Source: Hirudo medicinalis | Taxonomy: Eukaryota; Annelida; Clitellata; Hirudinida; Hirudinidae | Reading direction: 5' to 3' | Assembly: GCA_011800805.1 (NCBI GenBank) | Contig: MPNW01000414.1 | Span: 1-44,599, forward strand | DNA: 44,599 nucleotides | Shown: piece after piece, positions 1-8,679 of the stretch | How positions within the stretch are numbered: position 1 is the first letter of the stretch | Layout of the letters: every line of letters begins with the position of its first letter | Made by a program: the position numbers and the translations under genes | Notes under the pieces: model-generated | What the model saw: the letters and a program-made list of their open reading frames with translations, nothing else | The model's database searches: none | What the model was told of the DNA's origin: nothing

Positions 1-45
1 CCCCAACCCCTACTCGATACAAAACAAAAACCCGATTTGGGACTG

Positions 46-76
46 CAAAAGTAGAAACTTTTTTATTCTATCCAAA
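46..76 (-). promoter_or_regulatory. Bacteroidota-type promoter firing leftward out of the window
   Basis: Read on the minus strand this is TTTG (76-73), a spacer of exactly 19 bases, then TACTTTTG (53-46). This matches the Bacteroidota housekeeping promoter TTTG-N19-TAnnTTTG in both boxes and spacing. The start point would lie near position 40, so the transcribed gene is outside the window. Nothing else in 1-235 looks like a gene. Confidence 0.65.
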
Positions 77-235
77 AAAAAATGAAAACTTTTTTTTATC
101 ACCTCCTGATCTTCAACTCCAATTTAACACCCGCAACAACCCGAACGGGGCTGCAAACCTAATAACTTATAATATCTCCACAAGTTTTTTATTGAAAACT
201 ATAACAATGTCTCAAATGCGGTGTTTCTTTATCCG

Positions 236-595
236 TTAATATTGCCCCGTACTTAAAAGCACCAAAGTACAGGCATAAACCACTTCGATATTATTTTTTT
301 CTAAAAGTTGAGCTAATTCTATATTTTCGGTTCCGGGATTAAAAATAACGCGCTTGGGCTTGGTATCAAGAATATAGCCATAATACTGGGGCTGAATGGT
401 TGGGTTTATATACAATGTAACCGTATCTACATTTTGATAAATAACACCCTGTTTTTCTATGGGAACATTACCAACCGTTCCGTTTTTTACACCGATATTA
501 ATAATTTGGTGATGGTGGTTTACAAGCTTATTTGCGGCTTTATAAGCATACCTGTCGGGATTGGGCGTTACGCCGATAATTAAAGTAGTTTTCAT
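236..595 (-). CDS. CoA-binding protein (YccU-like Rossmann domain)
   Basis: A small cytosolic protein of 119 aa that is a single CoA-binding (succinyl-CoA-synthetase-like) Rossmann domain. The first strand and loop read TLIIGVTPNPDRYAY, a typical nucleotide-binding turn near residues 4-18. Further on are VIFNPGTENIEL (about 84-95) and the conserved ending YACTLVLLS. The length fits the family. No partner enzyme domain is present, so a role in binding CoA or acyl-CoA is known only from the family and the substrate is unknown. The ATG is preceded by an A/T-rich leader usual in this phylum. It is followed, leftward, by a 235-base gap. Confidence 0.85.
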   Translation of the reverse strand: MKTTLIIGVTPNPDRYAYKAANKLVNHHHQIINIGVKNGTVGNVPIEKQGVIYQNVDTVTLYINPTIQPQYYGYILDTKPKRVIFNPGTENIELAQLLEKNNIEVVYACTLVLLSTGQY

Positions 596-742
596 TTTTT
601 AAATTTTTAAAAGCAGAGCAATTTTTACCTTGAATGGTATGCATGGCGCTGAACAAACACGCTGATTAACTGCCCAACCTTCTGTGGGTTCTCAATTACG
701 CTCATCATATACCCTTACCAACCATTGCTCTTGTTAAAATTA

Positions 743-931
743 TTAACCGGTTCGATAACCTTTCATCCGGCTTATACCGGTTATCACAACATTAATCAGA
801 CAACAAAATAAGCATCGGGAATAAAATGAGCAAATACCCGCCAAAATCGGGCTGTTAACAAAATACCTGAAAGTATTGCCGCACCAAAGGTTGTGGTATG
901 CCTTGTTAAGTTCATCGTTCGGGTTAATCAT
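743..931 (-). CDS. Small hypothetical protein, possibly a decayed gene
   Basis: An open frame of 62 codons in the 368-base gap between the CoA-binding gene and the broken dehydrogenase gene. It starts MINPNDELNKAYHNLW after an A-rich leader, which is a plausible start, then becomes Cys- and Phe-rich in a way that looks unlike a folded protein. In the next frame the same stretch encodes a hydrophobic run (AAILSGILLTARFW), so a frameshift in a small membrane protein is possible. A further short frame of 27 codons (MMSVIENPQKVG...) lies between it and the CoA-binding gene. No family is recognised. The rest of 596-963 shows nothing definite. Confidence 0.25.
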   Translation of the reverse strand: MINPNDELNKAYHNLWCGNTFRYFVNSPILAGICSFYSRCLFCCLINVVITGISRMKGYRTG

Positions 932-963
932 CTTTTTATTTTAATTAAACCGAATAGATAACG

Positions 964-2512
964 TTAATTGCCCGTTAATTGTTTTGCTATTGCATTGGCA
1001 CAGTTGATGCCATCTATGGCTGCAGAAACTATTCCTCCTGCATAACCGGCTCCTTCTGCGCAAGGATAAAGATTTTTTACTTGAGGATGTTGATAATCAT
1101 CTTTGTTTCTGGGAATACGCACCGGCGAGGAAGTTCTGCTTTCCACCCCCAGTAAAATTGCTTCATTGGTGTAATAGCCTTTCATCTTTTTGCCGAATAG
1201 TGGAAGGGCTGACTTTAGGCCGGAAGTTACAAAATCAGGAAGTACGCACTCTAACAGACCCGATTTTACCCCTGGCAAATAAGAGTTTTCAGGCAAATCA
1301 ACAGAAAGCCTGTTTTCCACAAAATCTACCATCCGCTGCGCAGGAGCCACAAGAAAACCTCCGCCTAATTCAAAAGCTTTTCTTTCTATCGCTGCCTGAA
1401 AATTTAACATTTTTAATGGATGACTTCCCTGCACATCTTCTAAAGTTATTTGTACAACTATTCCCGAATTTGCATACGGATTGTTCCGTTTTGACGGCGA
1501 CCAACCGTTTAGCACTATTTCGTCCGCCCCTGTGGCACATGGCGCAATAATCCCTCCGGGACACATACAGAAAGAAAAAACGCCACGTCCTTGCACCTGT
1601 TCTGCTATCCCATAGTAAGCTGGCGGCAACCCTCCCCTGCCACTATCACAATGGTATTGTGCGCAATCTATAATTTGCTGCCGATGTTCAATTCTTACTC
1701 CTAAAGCAAATGGTTTGGCTTCTATAAGGATATTTTTTTATAAAGAAGTTCGTAAATATCTCTGGCAGAATGCCCGGTAGCCAATATCACATGATTTGCC
1801 CTAAATTCTTTTTGTTGATTAACAATAACGCCTTTAATTTTTCCTTTATCAATCAGCAAATCGGTAACCTTACTGTCAAAATAAACTTCGCCTCCGGCTT
1901 TACAAATGGTTTCTCTAATTGCTGTTATAATGCCGGGTAGTTTATTGGTGCCAATATGCGGACGGGCGTTAACCATAATGTCTGCATCTGCGCCATGTTG
2001 AACAAAAATCTGCAACACTTTACCAATATCGCCTCGTTTGTTTGAACGGGTATACAGCTTTCCGTCCGAATAGCTCCGGCTCCCCCTTCGCCATAACAAT
2101 AGTTAGATTCTGTATTAACAATCCCTTGCTTGTTAATGGCTGCAAGATCTCTGCGCCGCCGTTTTACATCTTTTCCGCGTTCCAGCAAAACGGGCTTAAA
2201 GCCGTTTTCTATACATTGTAAAGCAGCAAAAATTCCGGCCGGGCCTGCTCCTACAATAATCACTTCCTTTTTTCCGGCTATATTTTTATAATTAATCAAC
2301 TTTAACCGATCAACCTTTTTTTCATTAATAAATACTTTTACCTGCATGCGATAAACCGCTTTTTTTGATCGGGCGTCAATCGAACGTTTTAAAATTTCAT
2401 AATCGTTAATTTGACTAATGTTTGTACAAAGGATTTTCGCTAAAGTTTTAATAATTACCTTTTGATTTGATGCTTGTCGGGGGTCAAGTGTAATTTCCAC
2501 TTCTTTTTGCAT
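964..2512 (-). pseudogene. FAD-dependent dehydrogenase-like protein, broken by two frameshifts
   Basis: Three consecutive minus-strand frames together make one protein of about 515 aa of the NAD(P)/FAD-dependent, YtfP/COG2509-like family. Piece one (from 2512) carries an N-terminal alpha/beta domain, then the FAD-binding motif VIIVGAGPAGIFAALQ and YCYGEGGAGA. Piece two resumes with YSDGKLYTRSNKRGD and runs to ILATGHSARDIYELLYKK. Piece three continues with ILIEAKPFALGVRIEH and contains GRGVFSFCMCPGG, NGWSPSKRNNP and the terminal GAGYAGGIVSAAIDG. The breaks lie at about 2071-2085 and in a run of seven T at 1733-1739; one missing base at each site explains both. All family landmarks are retained, so the damage is recent or is a sequencing artefact. 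Confidence 0.85.
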
Positions 2513-2670
2513 ACTGATATGATCGGATTTTTATTTCAAACTTACAAAGAATACGCAGATGATACTAAATCTCTTATTTTTATCTTATCGCAGAGATTAA
2601 AAATCTGGCAACTTGTCCGTTTTTTTTTAATTTTAGGAACAAAAATTGATATATTAAGCCAAAAATTTAA

Positions 2671-3261
2671 ATGAAAAAAATGAAAAAAAATATTTTCAAT
2701 GTTATGGTTGCAAGCATTGCCGTTGGCTCTTTGAGTTCATGCGGTTATAACAGCATAGTTAGGTTTGATGAAAACGTAAAATCTAAATGGGGTACTGTAC
2801 AAACCCAATATCAACGCAGAGCAGATTTGATTCCAAACTTGGTTAGTACGGTAAAAGGCGCCGCAAAATTTGAACAAGGCGTTCTTACCGCTGTTGTTGA
2901 AGCCAGAGCCAAAGCCACCCAAATAACTGTAAAAGCTGATGATTTGAATCCAGAAAACATCCAAAAATACCAAGCTGCGCAAGGCCAATTGAGCATGGCT
3001 TTAGGCAAGTTGCTATCCATCACCGAAAATTATCCCCAATTACGCGCCACCCAACAGTTTAGCGATTTATCAGCGCAACTCGAAGGCACCGAAAACAGAA
3101 TTACAGTTGCCAGAAAAGATTTTAATGATGCCGTTCAGGAATACAACAGCAAAATTAGAACTTTCCCTAACAACCTAACTGCAAGCATGTTCGGGTTTAA
3201 GCAAAAGGGATATTTCGAAGCTGATGCCGCATCCAAAAATGCGCCAAAGGTAGAATTTTAG
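2671..3261 (+). CDS. lemA: LemA family lipoprotein
   Basis: LemA-type envelope protein, 196 aa. The N-terminus is a lipoprotein signal ending in LSSC (Cys about residue 24), so it is probably lipid-anchored. The family core follows: W at VKSKWGTVQTQYQRRADLIP (about 38-57), then NLVSTVKGAAKFE and a long alpha-helical region with the conserved FNDAVQEYN and a phenylalanine/proline C-terminal loop. Function in the family is unclear; it is often found with TPM-domain proteins, as here. Two ATG codons lie close together (2671 and 2680); either start leaves the signal peptide complete. It heads a three-gene operon with the two TPM proteins downstream. Confidence 0.93.
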   Translation: MKKMKKNIFNVMVASIAVGSLSSCGYNSIVRFDENVKSKWGTVQTQYQRRADLIPNLVSTVKGAAKFEQGVLTAVVEARAKATQITVKADDLNPENIQKYQAAQGQLSMALGKLLSITENYPQLRATQQFSDLSAQLEGTENRITVARKDFNDAVQEYNSKIRTFPNNLTASMFGFKQKGYFEADAASKNAPKVEF

Positions 3262-3325
3262 TTTTTAATCAAATCAAACTTTAAAAGGGTAATGTAAGCT
3301 TACATTACCTTATATATTTTTAACT

Positions 3326-3769
3326 ATGTCTTTATTTACTCCTCAAGAACAGGATAGAATTACCGAAGCTATTGCTACGGCAGAAAAAAACACTTCCGGC
3401 GAAATTCGAATTGCCTTAGAAAAACACTGCAAAATAGATGCGCTAGAGCGAGCAACCCAATACTTTTTTGAATTGGAAATGCATAAAACCCATCAGAGAA
3501 ACGGCGTTTTAATTTATTTGGCTTATCACGACAAAAAATTTGCCGTTATAGGCGACAAGGGCATTAACCAATTAGTGCCTGAAAATTTTTGGGCAACCGT
3601 ACAAATAGCCTTAAAAGCCCATTTTTCCAGCGGAAACATTGCCGACGGTATTATTGCGGGCGTTTCTTTGGCCGGCGAAAAACTAGCTTTATATTTTCCC
3701 CCTGTGAAAGAAGATATAAATGAATTGCCAAACGAAATCATTTACATAGACCAAAAGAAGCAGAAATAG
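3326..3769 (+). CDS. TPM domain protein (YgcG family), short soluble form
   Basis: A protein of 147 aa made of one TPM domain with no signal peptide or membrane segment. The start LFTPQEQDRITEAIATAEK leads to the family strand GEIRIALEKHC and the later LAYHDKKFAVIGDKGIN. TPM domains have been linked to photosystem II repair in plants, but the bacterial role is not settled. The gene sits 64 bases after lemA and its stop is one base from the start of the second TPM gene, so the three are surely co-transcribed. The pairing of one cytosolic-looking and one secreted TPM protein with LemA is common in Bacteroidota. Confidence 0.88.
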   Translation: MSLFTPQEQDRITEAIATAEKNTSGEIRIALEKHCKIDALERATQYFFELEMHKTHQRNGVLIYLAYHDKKFAVIGDKGINQLVPENFWATVQIALKAHFSSGNIADGIIAGVSLAGEKLALYFPPVKEDINELPNEIIYIDQKKQK

Positions 3770-3770
3770 C

Positions 3771-4526
3771 ATGAAAAAAATATTTATTCTCTCAGTCTTA
3801 ATTTTTTGCTTTCAACTTTCTTTTACGCAAGATTTTCCTGAAAAACCAAATAAACCAGTAAACGATTTTACAGGCATTCTAACTTGGCAACAAGTTAAAA
3901 AACTCGAAAATAAACTGTTTGAGTTTGACGATTCTACCTCTAATCAAATTGCCGTAGTAATAATAAAATCGGTAAGCGATTATGACATTAACGAATACGC
4001 TTTAGAATTAGGCCGACGATGGGGCGTAGGCAACAAAAATAAAAACAATGGCGTTGTTATGCTCATTGCCATAGGCGATAGAAAATTAAGCATCCAAACC
4101 GGATATGGTTTAGAAGGCGCCTTACCAGACATTTATGTTAAGCGAATTATTGAAAGTGATATCAAACCTTATTTTAAAACAGGGCAATATTACCAAGGAA
4201 TTGATGCGGGCATAAACTCAATCATCAAATTAATTAAAGGAGAATACAAAGGCCAACCCAAAGCAAAGAAAAAGGAAAAAGGCGGCAGCGTAATTGCCAT
4301 TATCGTTATCATTCTGATTATCATTATTATTATAAACCGTAGTGGAAACGGGGGAAATCAGATTATAAGCGGCCGAGGCGCCGAAAATGCTTTATTTTGG
4401 CCCTTGCTTTTAGGCAGAGGCCGATCTAACGGCGGCAACAGCGGTTGGGGCGGAGGGTCTTCCGGTGGTTTTGGGGGGTTTGGAGGAGGAAGTTTTGGCG
4501 GGGGAGGAAGCAGCGGCAGTTGGTAA
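3771..4526 (+). CDS. TPM domain membrane protein with glycine-rich tail (YgcG-like)
   Basis: 251 aa. Residues 1-19 are a signal peptide (MKKIFILSVLIFCFQLSFTQ), followed by a TPM domain from about 25 to 160 containing the family motif SNQIAVVIIKSV, then GRRWGVGNKNKNNGVV and GYGLEGALPD. A lysine-rich linker precedes one membrane segment made almost only of Ile and Val (about 177-191). The last 60 residues are Gly/Ser-rich with repeated GGFGGFGGGSFGGGG, the usual low-complexity tail of this family. The protein is likely held in the inner membrane with the TPM domain outside the cytoplasm. It is the last gene of the lemA operon. Confidence 0.9.
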   Translation: MKKIFILSVLIFCFQLSFTQDFPEKPNKPVNDFTGILTWQQVKKLENKLFEFDDSTSNQIAVVIIKSVSDYDINEYALELGRRWGVGNKNKNNGVVMLIAIGDRKLSIQTGYGLEGALPDIYVKRIIESDIKPYFKTGQYYQGIDAGINSIIKLIKGEYKGQPKAKKKEKGGSVIAIIVIILIIIIIINRSGNGGNQIISGRGAENALFWPLLLGRGRSNGGNSGWGGGSSGGFGGFGGGSFGGGGSSGSW

Positions 4527-4714
4527 ATATTGGTCAAACAAAATTTAAATAAACATTTTGATACATGCCATCTTTAATCAACCTTACCTTAAAAGATTCT
4601 GTAAATTTATACAATCGTATAATGATAAAAAACGATGAAAATACTTAGAATTTGTTTGGCCTGTTTAATTGTTTTCTGCGTTAATAAAACATAAGGTAAG
4701 GAGCTGTGGCATTG

Positions 4715-4855
4715 ATGATTTTGGTTTATATGGCATTGGGTTTGCTTATTATCAGCTACAATAACAGAGAACAGGGATTTTCTTTCAGCGGCGGTGTATT
4801 TGCTTTGGCGACCATCAAGGCAGCTGTTTGCTCCCTTTGCTCCCTGTTGAGCTGA
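4715..4855 (+). CDS. Possible small membrane peptide, 46 aa
   Basis: An ATG-started frame inside the 565-base gap between the TPM operon and the next gene. It encodes one likely membrane segment (MILVYMALGLLIISY), then NNREQGFSFSGG and a Cys/Leu-rich end. No relative is recognised and no ribosome site stands out. Just upstream, 4634-4693 encodes a signal-peptide-like stub (MKILRICLACLIVFCVNKT) ending in a stop, so both may be scraps of an older secreted protein. Confidence 0.2.
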   Translation: MILVYMALGLLIISYNNREQGFSFSGGVFALATIKAAVCSLCSLLS

Positions 4856-4891
4856 TTATATTTTTTTGACATGTGCAAAAAATCTGTTTTT

Positions 4892-4928
4892 CTGCGCAAC
4901 CTCAAGGGAAAGCCTTGAGGTTGCGCAG
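4892..4928. repeat. Perfect 16-bp inverted repeat (hairpin, 5-nt loop)
   Basis: The left arm CTGCGCAACCTCAAGG (4892-4907) and the right arm CCTTGAGGTTGCGCAG (4913-4928) are exact complements around the loop GAAAG. It is far more GC-rich than its surroundings. No T-run follows on either strand at terminator distance, so it is not a classic terminator. It could be a REP-like palindrome, a processed RNA structure or a mobile-element remnant. Confidence 0.8.
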
Positions 4929-5091
4929 GTGTTGCATTTACAACTTAAACTTAGGTTTGATATATTTCAGAAAACGAGATTATCTTTGCTTTTGATGATT
5001 TTTTTGCTTTAAAACCAAAGGCAATTTAGGTTTCAAAGAACTTTCCTTTTGCTTAAGTTGTTATAAAGTTTGATATTCATCCATCATTTAT

Positions 5092-6036
5092 ATGAAAAAA
5101 GTTATCCTTTTATGTTTTGTTTTATTGTCGTTTAAAGCCCAAAGTCAGATTACTTCCCGCTTTAACCCCGATACCATTAAAACCATCACGCTTGATTCGC
5201 CCGTTAATATTGTTGCCAAAAGATTAAATGTAGAAACATTTATCAACGCTGTAATTAACGACACCAGTTTTTATCAAGCTTTCCGCAATATGAAAAAATA
5301 TACCTTTATTGCAGAAAACTCTATCTATACTTACGATAAAAATAATAAAATAAAAGGAAGGCTATATCGTAAAATAAAACATAACAATGATGGCCCTTAT
5401 AAAATGGAGTATCTTAAAAAAGAAGAAAGCGGAAAAATTTTCAGAAAAAACGACAGGTACGATTTGTATACGGTAGAAATGTTCGATTATATTTTTATGA
5501 ATGCCTATAACTCCGATTTTATTGCAGAACCGCAAAACCCTGTTAATGGCAAAAAAAGTAAAAATGAAGGTTATAAAAATAAGTTGAAAACCTTAATTTT
5601 TAATCCCGGCAGGCCAATAAAAGGGTTGCCTTTTATTGGAAATAAAACAGAAATTTTTACCGCCAATATGCGTCAATATTACGATTACAGCTTTTACAGC
5701 AGCATTTATTTAGACAGCATTCCTGTTTATCGCTTCAAAATTTCCGTAAAACCGGATTTAAGTAGCTGGACCAAAGACGGCCTGATGATAAAAGAACTGG
5801 TTACTATTTTTGATAAGCGAAATTTCAACATTCTTGGCCGGTATATAGACATGAAATACGGTAACCTGCTGTTTGATTTCAACGTGCAGATGAATATTGA
5901 AATGAGCTATTTTGAGGAAGAGAAGTTGCCCGTAAAAATTACCTATCAGGGCGACTGGGATATTCTCCTAAAAAAAAAGGAACGGGCAAATTTCCTGATT
6001 TTACACAAAGATTATAAACCGATTAAAAACAACTAA
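5092..6036 (+). CDS. Conserved secreted protein of unknown function
   Basis: 314 aa. Residues 1-19 form a signal peptide (MKKVILLCFVLLSFKAQSQ), so the protein is exported, probably to the periplasm. The remainder is a mixed strand-rich domain with no catalytic motif I can name; it is rich in Lys, Asn, Tyr and Phe. The C-terminal half has alternating patterns such as FSVYRFKISVKPDL-like strands and a run MIKELVTIFDKRNFNILGRY suggestive of a beta-sheet lipocalin- or DUF-type fold, but this is inference. It stands alone: a long gap lies upstream and the next gene runs in the opposite direction. I do not recognise a function. Confidence 0.75.
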   Translation: MKKVILLCFVLLSFKAQSQITSRFNPDTIKTITLDSPVNIVAKRLNVETFINAVINDTSFYQAFRNMKKYTFIAENSIYTYDKNNKIKGRLYRKIKHNNDGPYKMEYLKKEESGKIFRKNDRYDLYTVEMFDYIFMNAYNSDFIAEPQNPVNGKKSKNEGYKNKLKTLIFNPGRPIKGLPFIGNKTEIFTANMRQYYDYSFYSSIYLDSIPVYRFKISVKPDLSSWTKDGLMIKELVTIFDKRNFNILGRYIDMKYGNLLFDFNVQMNIEMSYFEEEKLPVKITYQGDWDILLKKKERANFLILHKDYKPIKNN

Positions 6037-6072
6037 TCATTTTTTCAAAAAATATATAGCCGCTCCCAACAG

Positions 6073-6567
6073 CTATTGCTTATGATATGAAATGTAAACC
6101 TTTAACGCCTCGCTTACATTTTGATAATTAATCAAACCTTCTTTTCTTTTAAGTTTTAACACAGGGGGGTTTGCTACTTTATAAATCAAAACGCAAAAAC
6201 CTATAATTGTTAAGCTGCCTCCAACAATTGCGACAGTAGCAACAGTAGGGTTAACCATGTTTAACCCCAAAACAACGCTACCGGCTATGCCTCCTGCGCC
6301 TAACAAAAACAAACCGCTGTTTTTGCGGTTTTCACGCAATACAATTTTATCAATATTGCCATAAGGAATATGCTGCAACTCGGTTTCATTTTTAAAATAT
6401 TTGCCGACATCAATCACAATTTCATCCTTGTTTATATCTACAAGTAACCCAACTGTTTTTTTCCCTTCAATACTCCTAACTGTAACATAGTACTTAGCTT
6501 TTTCTTGTGCTTTTAACTCGCAAATAAAACAGAACAAAGCAAAGTATAATAAAAAAGCTTTAATCAC
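6073..6567 (-). CDS. Hypothetical exported membrane protein
   Basis: 164 aa with a signal peptide (MIKAFLLYFALFCFICELKA), a small strand-rich segment (VTVRSIEGKKTVGLLVDI then EIVIDVGKYF, about 27-57) and two adjacent hydrophobic segments around residues 91-137 (LFLLGAGGIAGSVVLGL and VATVAIVGGSLTIIGFCVLI), separated by a short loop. The short basic tail ends ALKVYISYHKQ. The first part resembles small barrel domains but no family is certain. A promoter box lies 26 bases upstream at 6593-6600, so it is a single transcription unit, convergent with the gene on its left and divergent from dnaG. Confidence 0.65.
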   Translation of the reverse strand: MIKAFLLYFALFCFICELKAQEKAKYYVTVRSIEGKKTVGLLVDINKDEIVIDVGKYFKNETELQHIPYGNIDKIVLRENRKNSGLFLLGAGGIAGSVVLGLNMVNPTVATVAIVGGSLTIIGFCVLIYKVANPPVLKLKRKEGLINYQNVSEALKVYISYHKQ

Positions 6568-6592
6568 AGAAATAACTTTAAATTATTGGATG

Positions 6593-6600
6593 CAAACTTA
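6593..6600 (-). promoter_or_regulatory. Promoter -7 box for the hypothetical membrane protein
   Basis: On the minus strand this reads TAAGTTTG, a match to TAnnTTTG. A T-rich stretch sits where the upstream box should be (6615-6623). The start codon is 26 bases downstream. Confidence 0.45.
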
Positions 6601-6700
6601 ATTATTAATTTTTTAAAGAAAAAATATGCGACATAATTTATTTTATGACATATCAATAATATAAATTACATTTAGGTGTAACTATCAACCATAGTATTTG

Positions 6701-6708
6701 TAATTTTG
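6701..6708 (+). promoter_or_regulatory. Promoter -7 box for dnaG
   Basis: TAATTTTG matches TAnnTTTG. No good upstream TTTG is seen at the expected spacing. Its position just before the frame means that a TTG at 6706 lies inside the promoter and cannot be the start codon; ATG 6724 or 6736 must be used. Confidence 0.45.
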
Positions 6709-6735
6709 AAGACCCGTTTTTTCATGCATGATAAC

Positions 6736-8679
6736 ATGATAACCCGAGAAACCATTAATAAAATTGTAGAAGCCGCCCAAATTGAGGAAGTAGTGGGCGA
6801 TTTTGTGCATTTGAAAAAGCGAGGAACAAGCCTTATTGGCAACTGCCCCTTTCATGAAGAGAAAACACCCTCATTTCATGTTTCTGCAGCAAAAGGCATT
6901 TATAAATGTTTTGGCTGTGGAAAAGGGGGAGATGCGGTTAGCTTTATTATGGAACACGAAAAATATTCGTATCCGGAGGCTTTAAAATATCTTGCCAATA
7001 AATTCAATATTGAAATTGAAGAAAATCAGCAAAGCAAACAAGAGCAAAAAGCATTAAATACAAATGAGAGTCTTTTAGCGGTTTCTGTTTTTGCCGCTCA
7101 TTATTTTGAAGATCAGTTATGGAACAGCGAGGCCGGTAAAGCCATTGGCTTAAGTTATTTCAAAGAACGGGGGTTTAGAGATGATACCATCAAGAAATTT
7201 AACTTGGGCTATTCATCGGATATTTGGGATGCATTAACCCAAGAAGCGCTAAAAAACGGTTATGACCCTCATTTTTTGGAAATAACCGGTCTATCCCTCA
7301 AAAATGACAAGGGTTATCTTTACGATCGTTTTCGCAGCAGGGTTATATTTCCTGTACACAATTTTACAGGACGCATTATTGGCTTTGGCGGGCGCACGCT
7401 TAAAACGGATAAAAATATTCCAAAATATATAAACTCGCCCGAAAGCGATATTTACCACAAATCAAATCTGCTTTACGGGTTGTATCATGCCAAAAAGGCC
7501 ATCCGCGAAGCAAACAATTGCTACTTGGTGGAAGGGTATACAGATGTGCTTTCGGCGCATCAGGCTTATATTGAGAACGTAGTCGCCTCTTCAGGCACCT
7601 CTCTTACAAGCGAGCAAATAAAGCTCATTGGTCGTTTTACCAAAAACATCACCATTCTTTACGACAGCGATAAAGCAGGCGTTAAAGCTTCGCTGCGCGG
7701 ATTAGACATGATTTTGGAAGAAGGCCTTAACGTTAAAATAGTTTCTTTCCCTGACGGGCATGACCCAGACTCTTACATGCGCCATGTTGGAGCCGGAGAA
7801 TTTAAAACCTATATTGAAAACAACCGGCAGGATTTTATTCTTTACAAAGCCAATATTTTACTTGCCGATGCCGGAAAAGATCCCATAAAAAAAGCCGGCA
7901 TTATCCGCGATATTGTAGAAAGTATTGCCAAAATACCCGATCAAATTACCGCTTGGGTTTTTGTAAAAGAATGTAGCCGATTGCTTGAGGTCGAAGAGCG
8001 GGTGTTGCTTGGCGAGTTAAACGCCGTGCGGGTAAACCGATTAAAAAAAGCGGTCTCATCTCAAAAAACATCTTTTAACCATGCTAAGGAAGAATTGCCG
8101 GCGGCAAAGGCGCTTTCTGATGATTTTGACCGACAAACAGAAAAACCAAATACCGATGATTTACAAGAACAAGAAATCGTGCGTTTGCTTTTAAATTACG
8201 GGCATGAGCTGATAAACTGGGATAAAATTGATAACCTGTACATTGGTTCTTTCATTATCCAAAACCTAAATGATGTACAGTTTGAAAATCCGCTTTGCAA
8301 GCAAATTATTGACTGCTATCGCAATGAAATAGAAAACGGACATTTGCCTACCGCCAATCAATTTATTAAAAACGATGATTCGGCCATTGCCAATTTAGCC
8401 ATTAACCTGTCAACATCGCCCTATCATTTAAGCGAGAATTGGTTTAACATGCATCAAATTTATGTACCAGACGAAACCGTTAACCTAAAATCAACCATCT
8501 TAGGTGGTTTATATCATTTAAAAAAGCGGAAAGTAGATCGTATGCTAGCCAACTTGCTTATAGAAATTAAAGCGGAAAGCGATCCCGCCAATCAGCATAT
8601 TTTGATGAACAAATACACTTTAATTAAAAATGTTGAGCGAGATATTTCTAAATTTCTTGGTTCTGTAATTCTAAAATAA
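6736..8679 (+). CDS. dnaG: DNA primase DnaG
   Basis: Synthesises RNA primers at the replication fork with DnaB. Starting at MITRETINKIVEAA the protein is 647 aa, normal for the family; this start is chosen because homologues begin with a similar sequence and because a promoter box covers the earlier TTG. The CHC2 zinc-binding domain lies at about residues 29-62 with CPFHEEKTPSFHV and CFGCGKGGD. The catalytic core has FGGRTLK, and the Toprim domain carries the acidic motifs YLVEGYTDVLSAH (Glu and Asp) and LYDSDKAGVKA. The C-terminal third is the helicase-interaction region. yraN begins on the base after its stop codon. Confidence 0.96.
   Translation: MITRETINKIVEAAQIEEVVGDFVHLKKRGTSLIGNCPFHEEKTPSFHVSAAKGIYKCFGCGKGGDAVSFIMEHEKYSYPEALKYLANKFNIEIEENQQSKQEQKALNTNESLLAVSVFAAHYFEDQLWNSEAGKAIGLSYFKERGFRDDTIKKFNLGYSSDIWDALTQEALKNGYDPHFLEITGLSLKNDKGYLYDRFRSRVIFPVHNFTGRIIGFGGRTLKTDKNIPKYINSPESDIYHKSNLLYGLYHAKKAIREANNCYLVEGYTDVLSAHQAYIENVVASSGTSLTSEQIKLIGRFTKNITILYDSDKAGVKASLRGLDMILEEGLNVKIVSFPDGHDPDSYMRHVGAGEFKTYIENNRQDFILYKANILLADAGKDPIKKAGIIRDIVESIAKIPDQITAWVFVKECSRLLEVEERVLLGELNAVRVNRLKKAVSSQKTSFNHAKEELPAAKALSDDFDRQTEKPNTDDLQEQEIVRLLLNYGHELINWDKIDNLYIGSFIIQNLNDVQFENPLCKQIIDCYRNEIENGHLPTANQFIKNDDSAIANLAINLSTSPYHLSENWFNMHQIYVPDETVNLKSTILGGLYHLKKRKVDRMLANLLIEIKAESDPANQHILMNKYTLIKNVERDISKFLGSVILK

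Noticed and set aside
1158..1550. Plus-strand frame of 130 codons
   Set aside because: Antisense to the third piece of the FAD-dependent gene, which shows strong family motifs on the minus strand.
6706..6735. TTG start for dnaG, ten codons earlier
   Set aside because: It falls inside a promoter-like TAATTTTG box and the extra residues are not seen in homologues.
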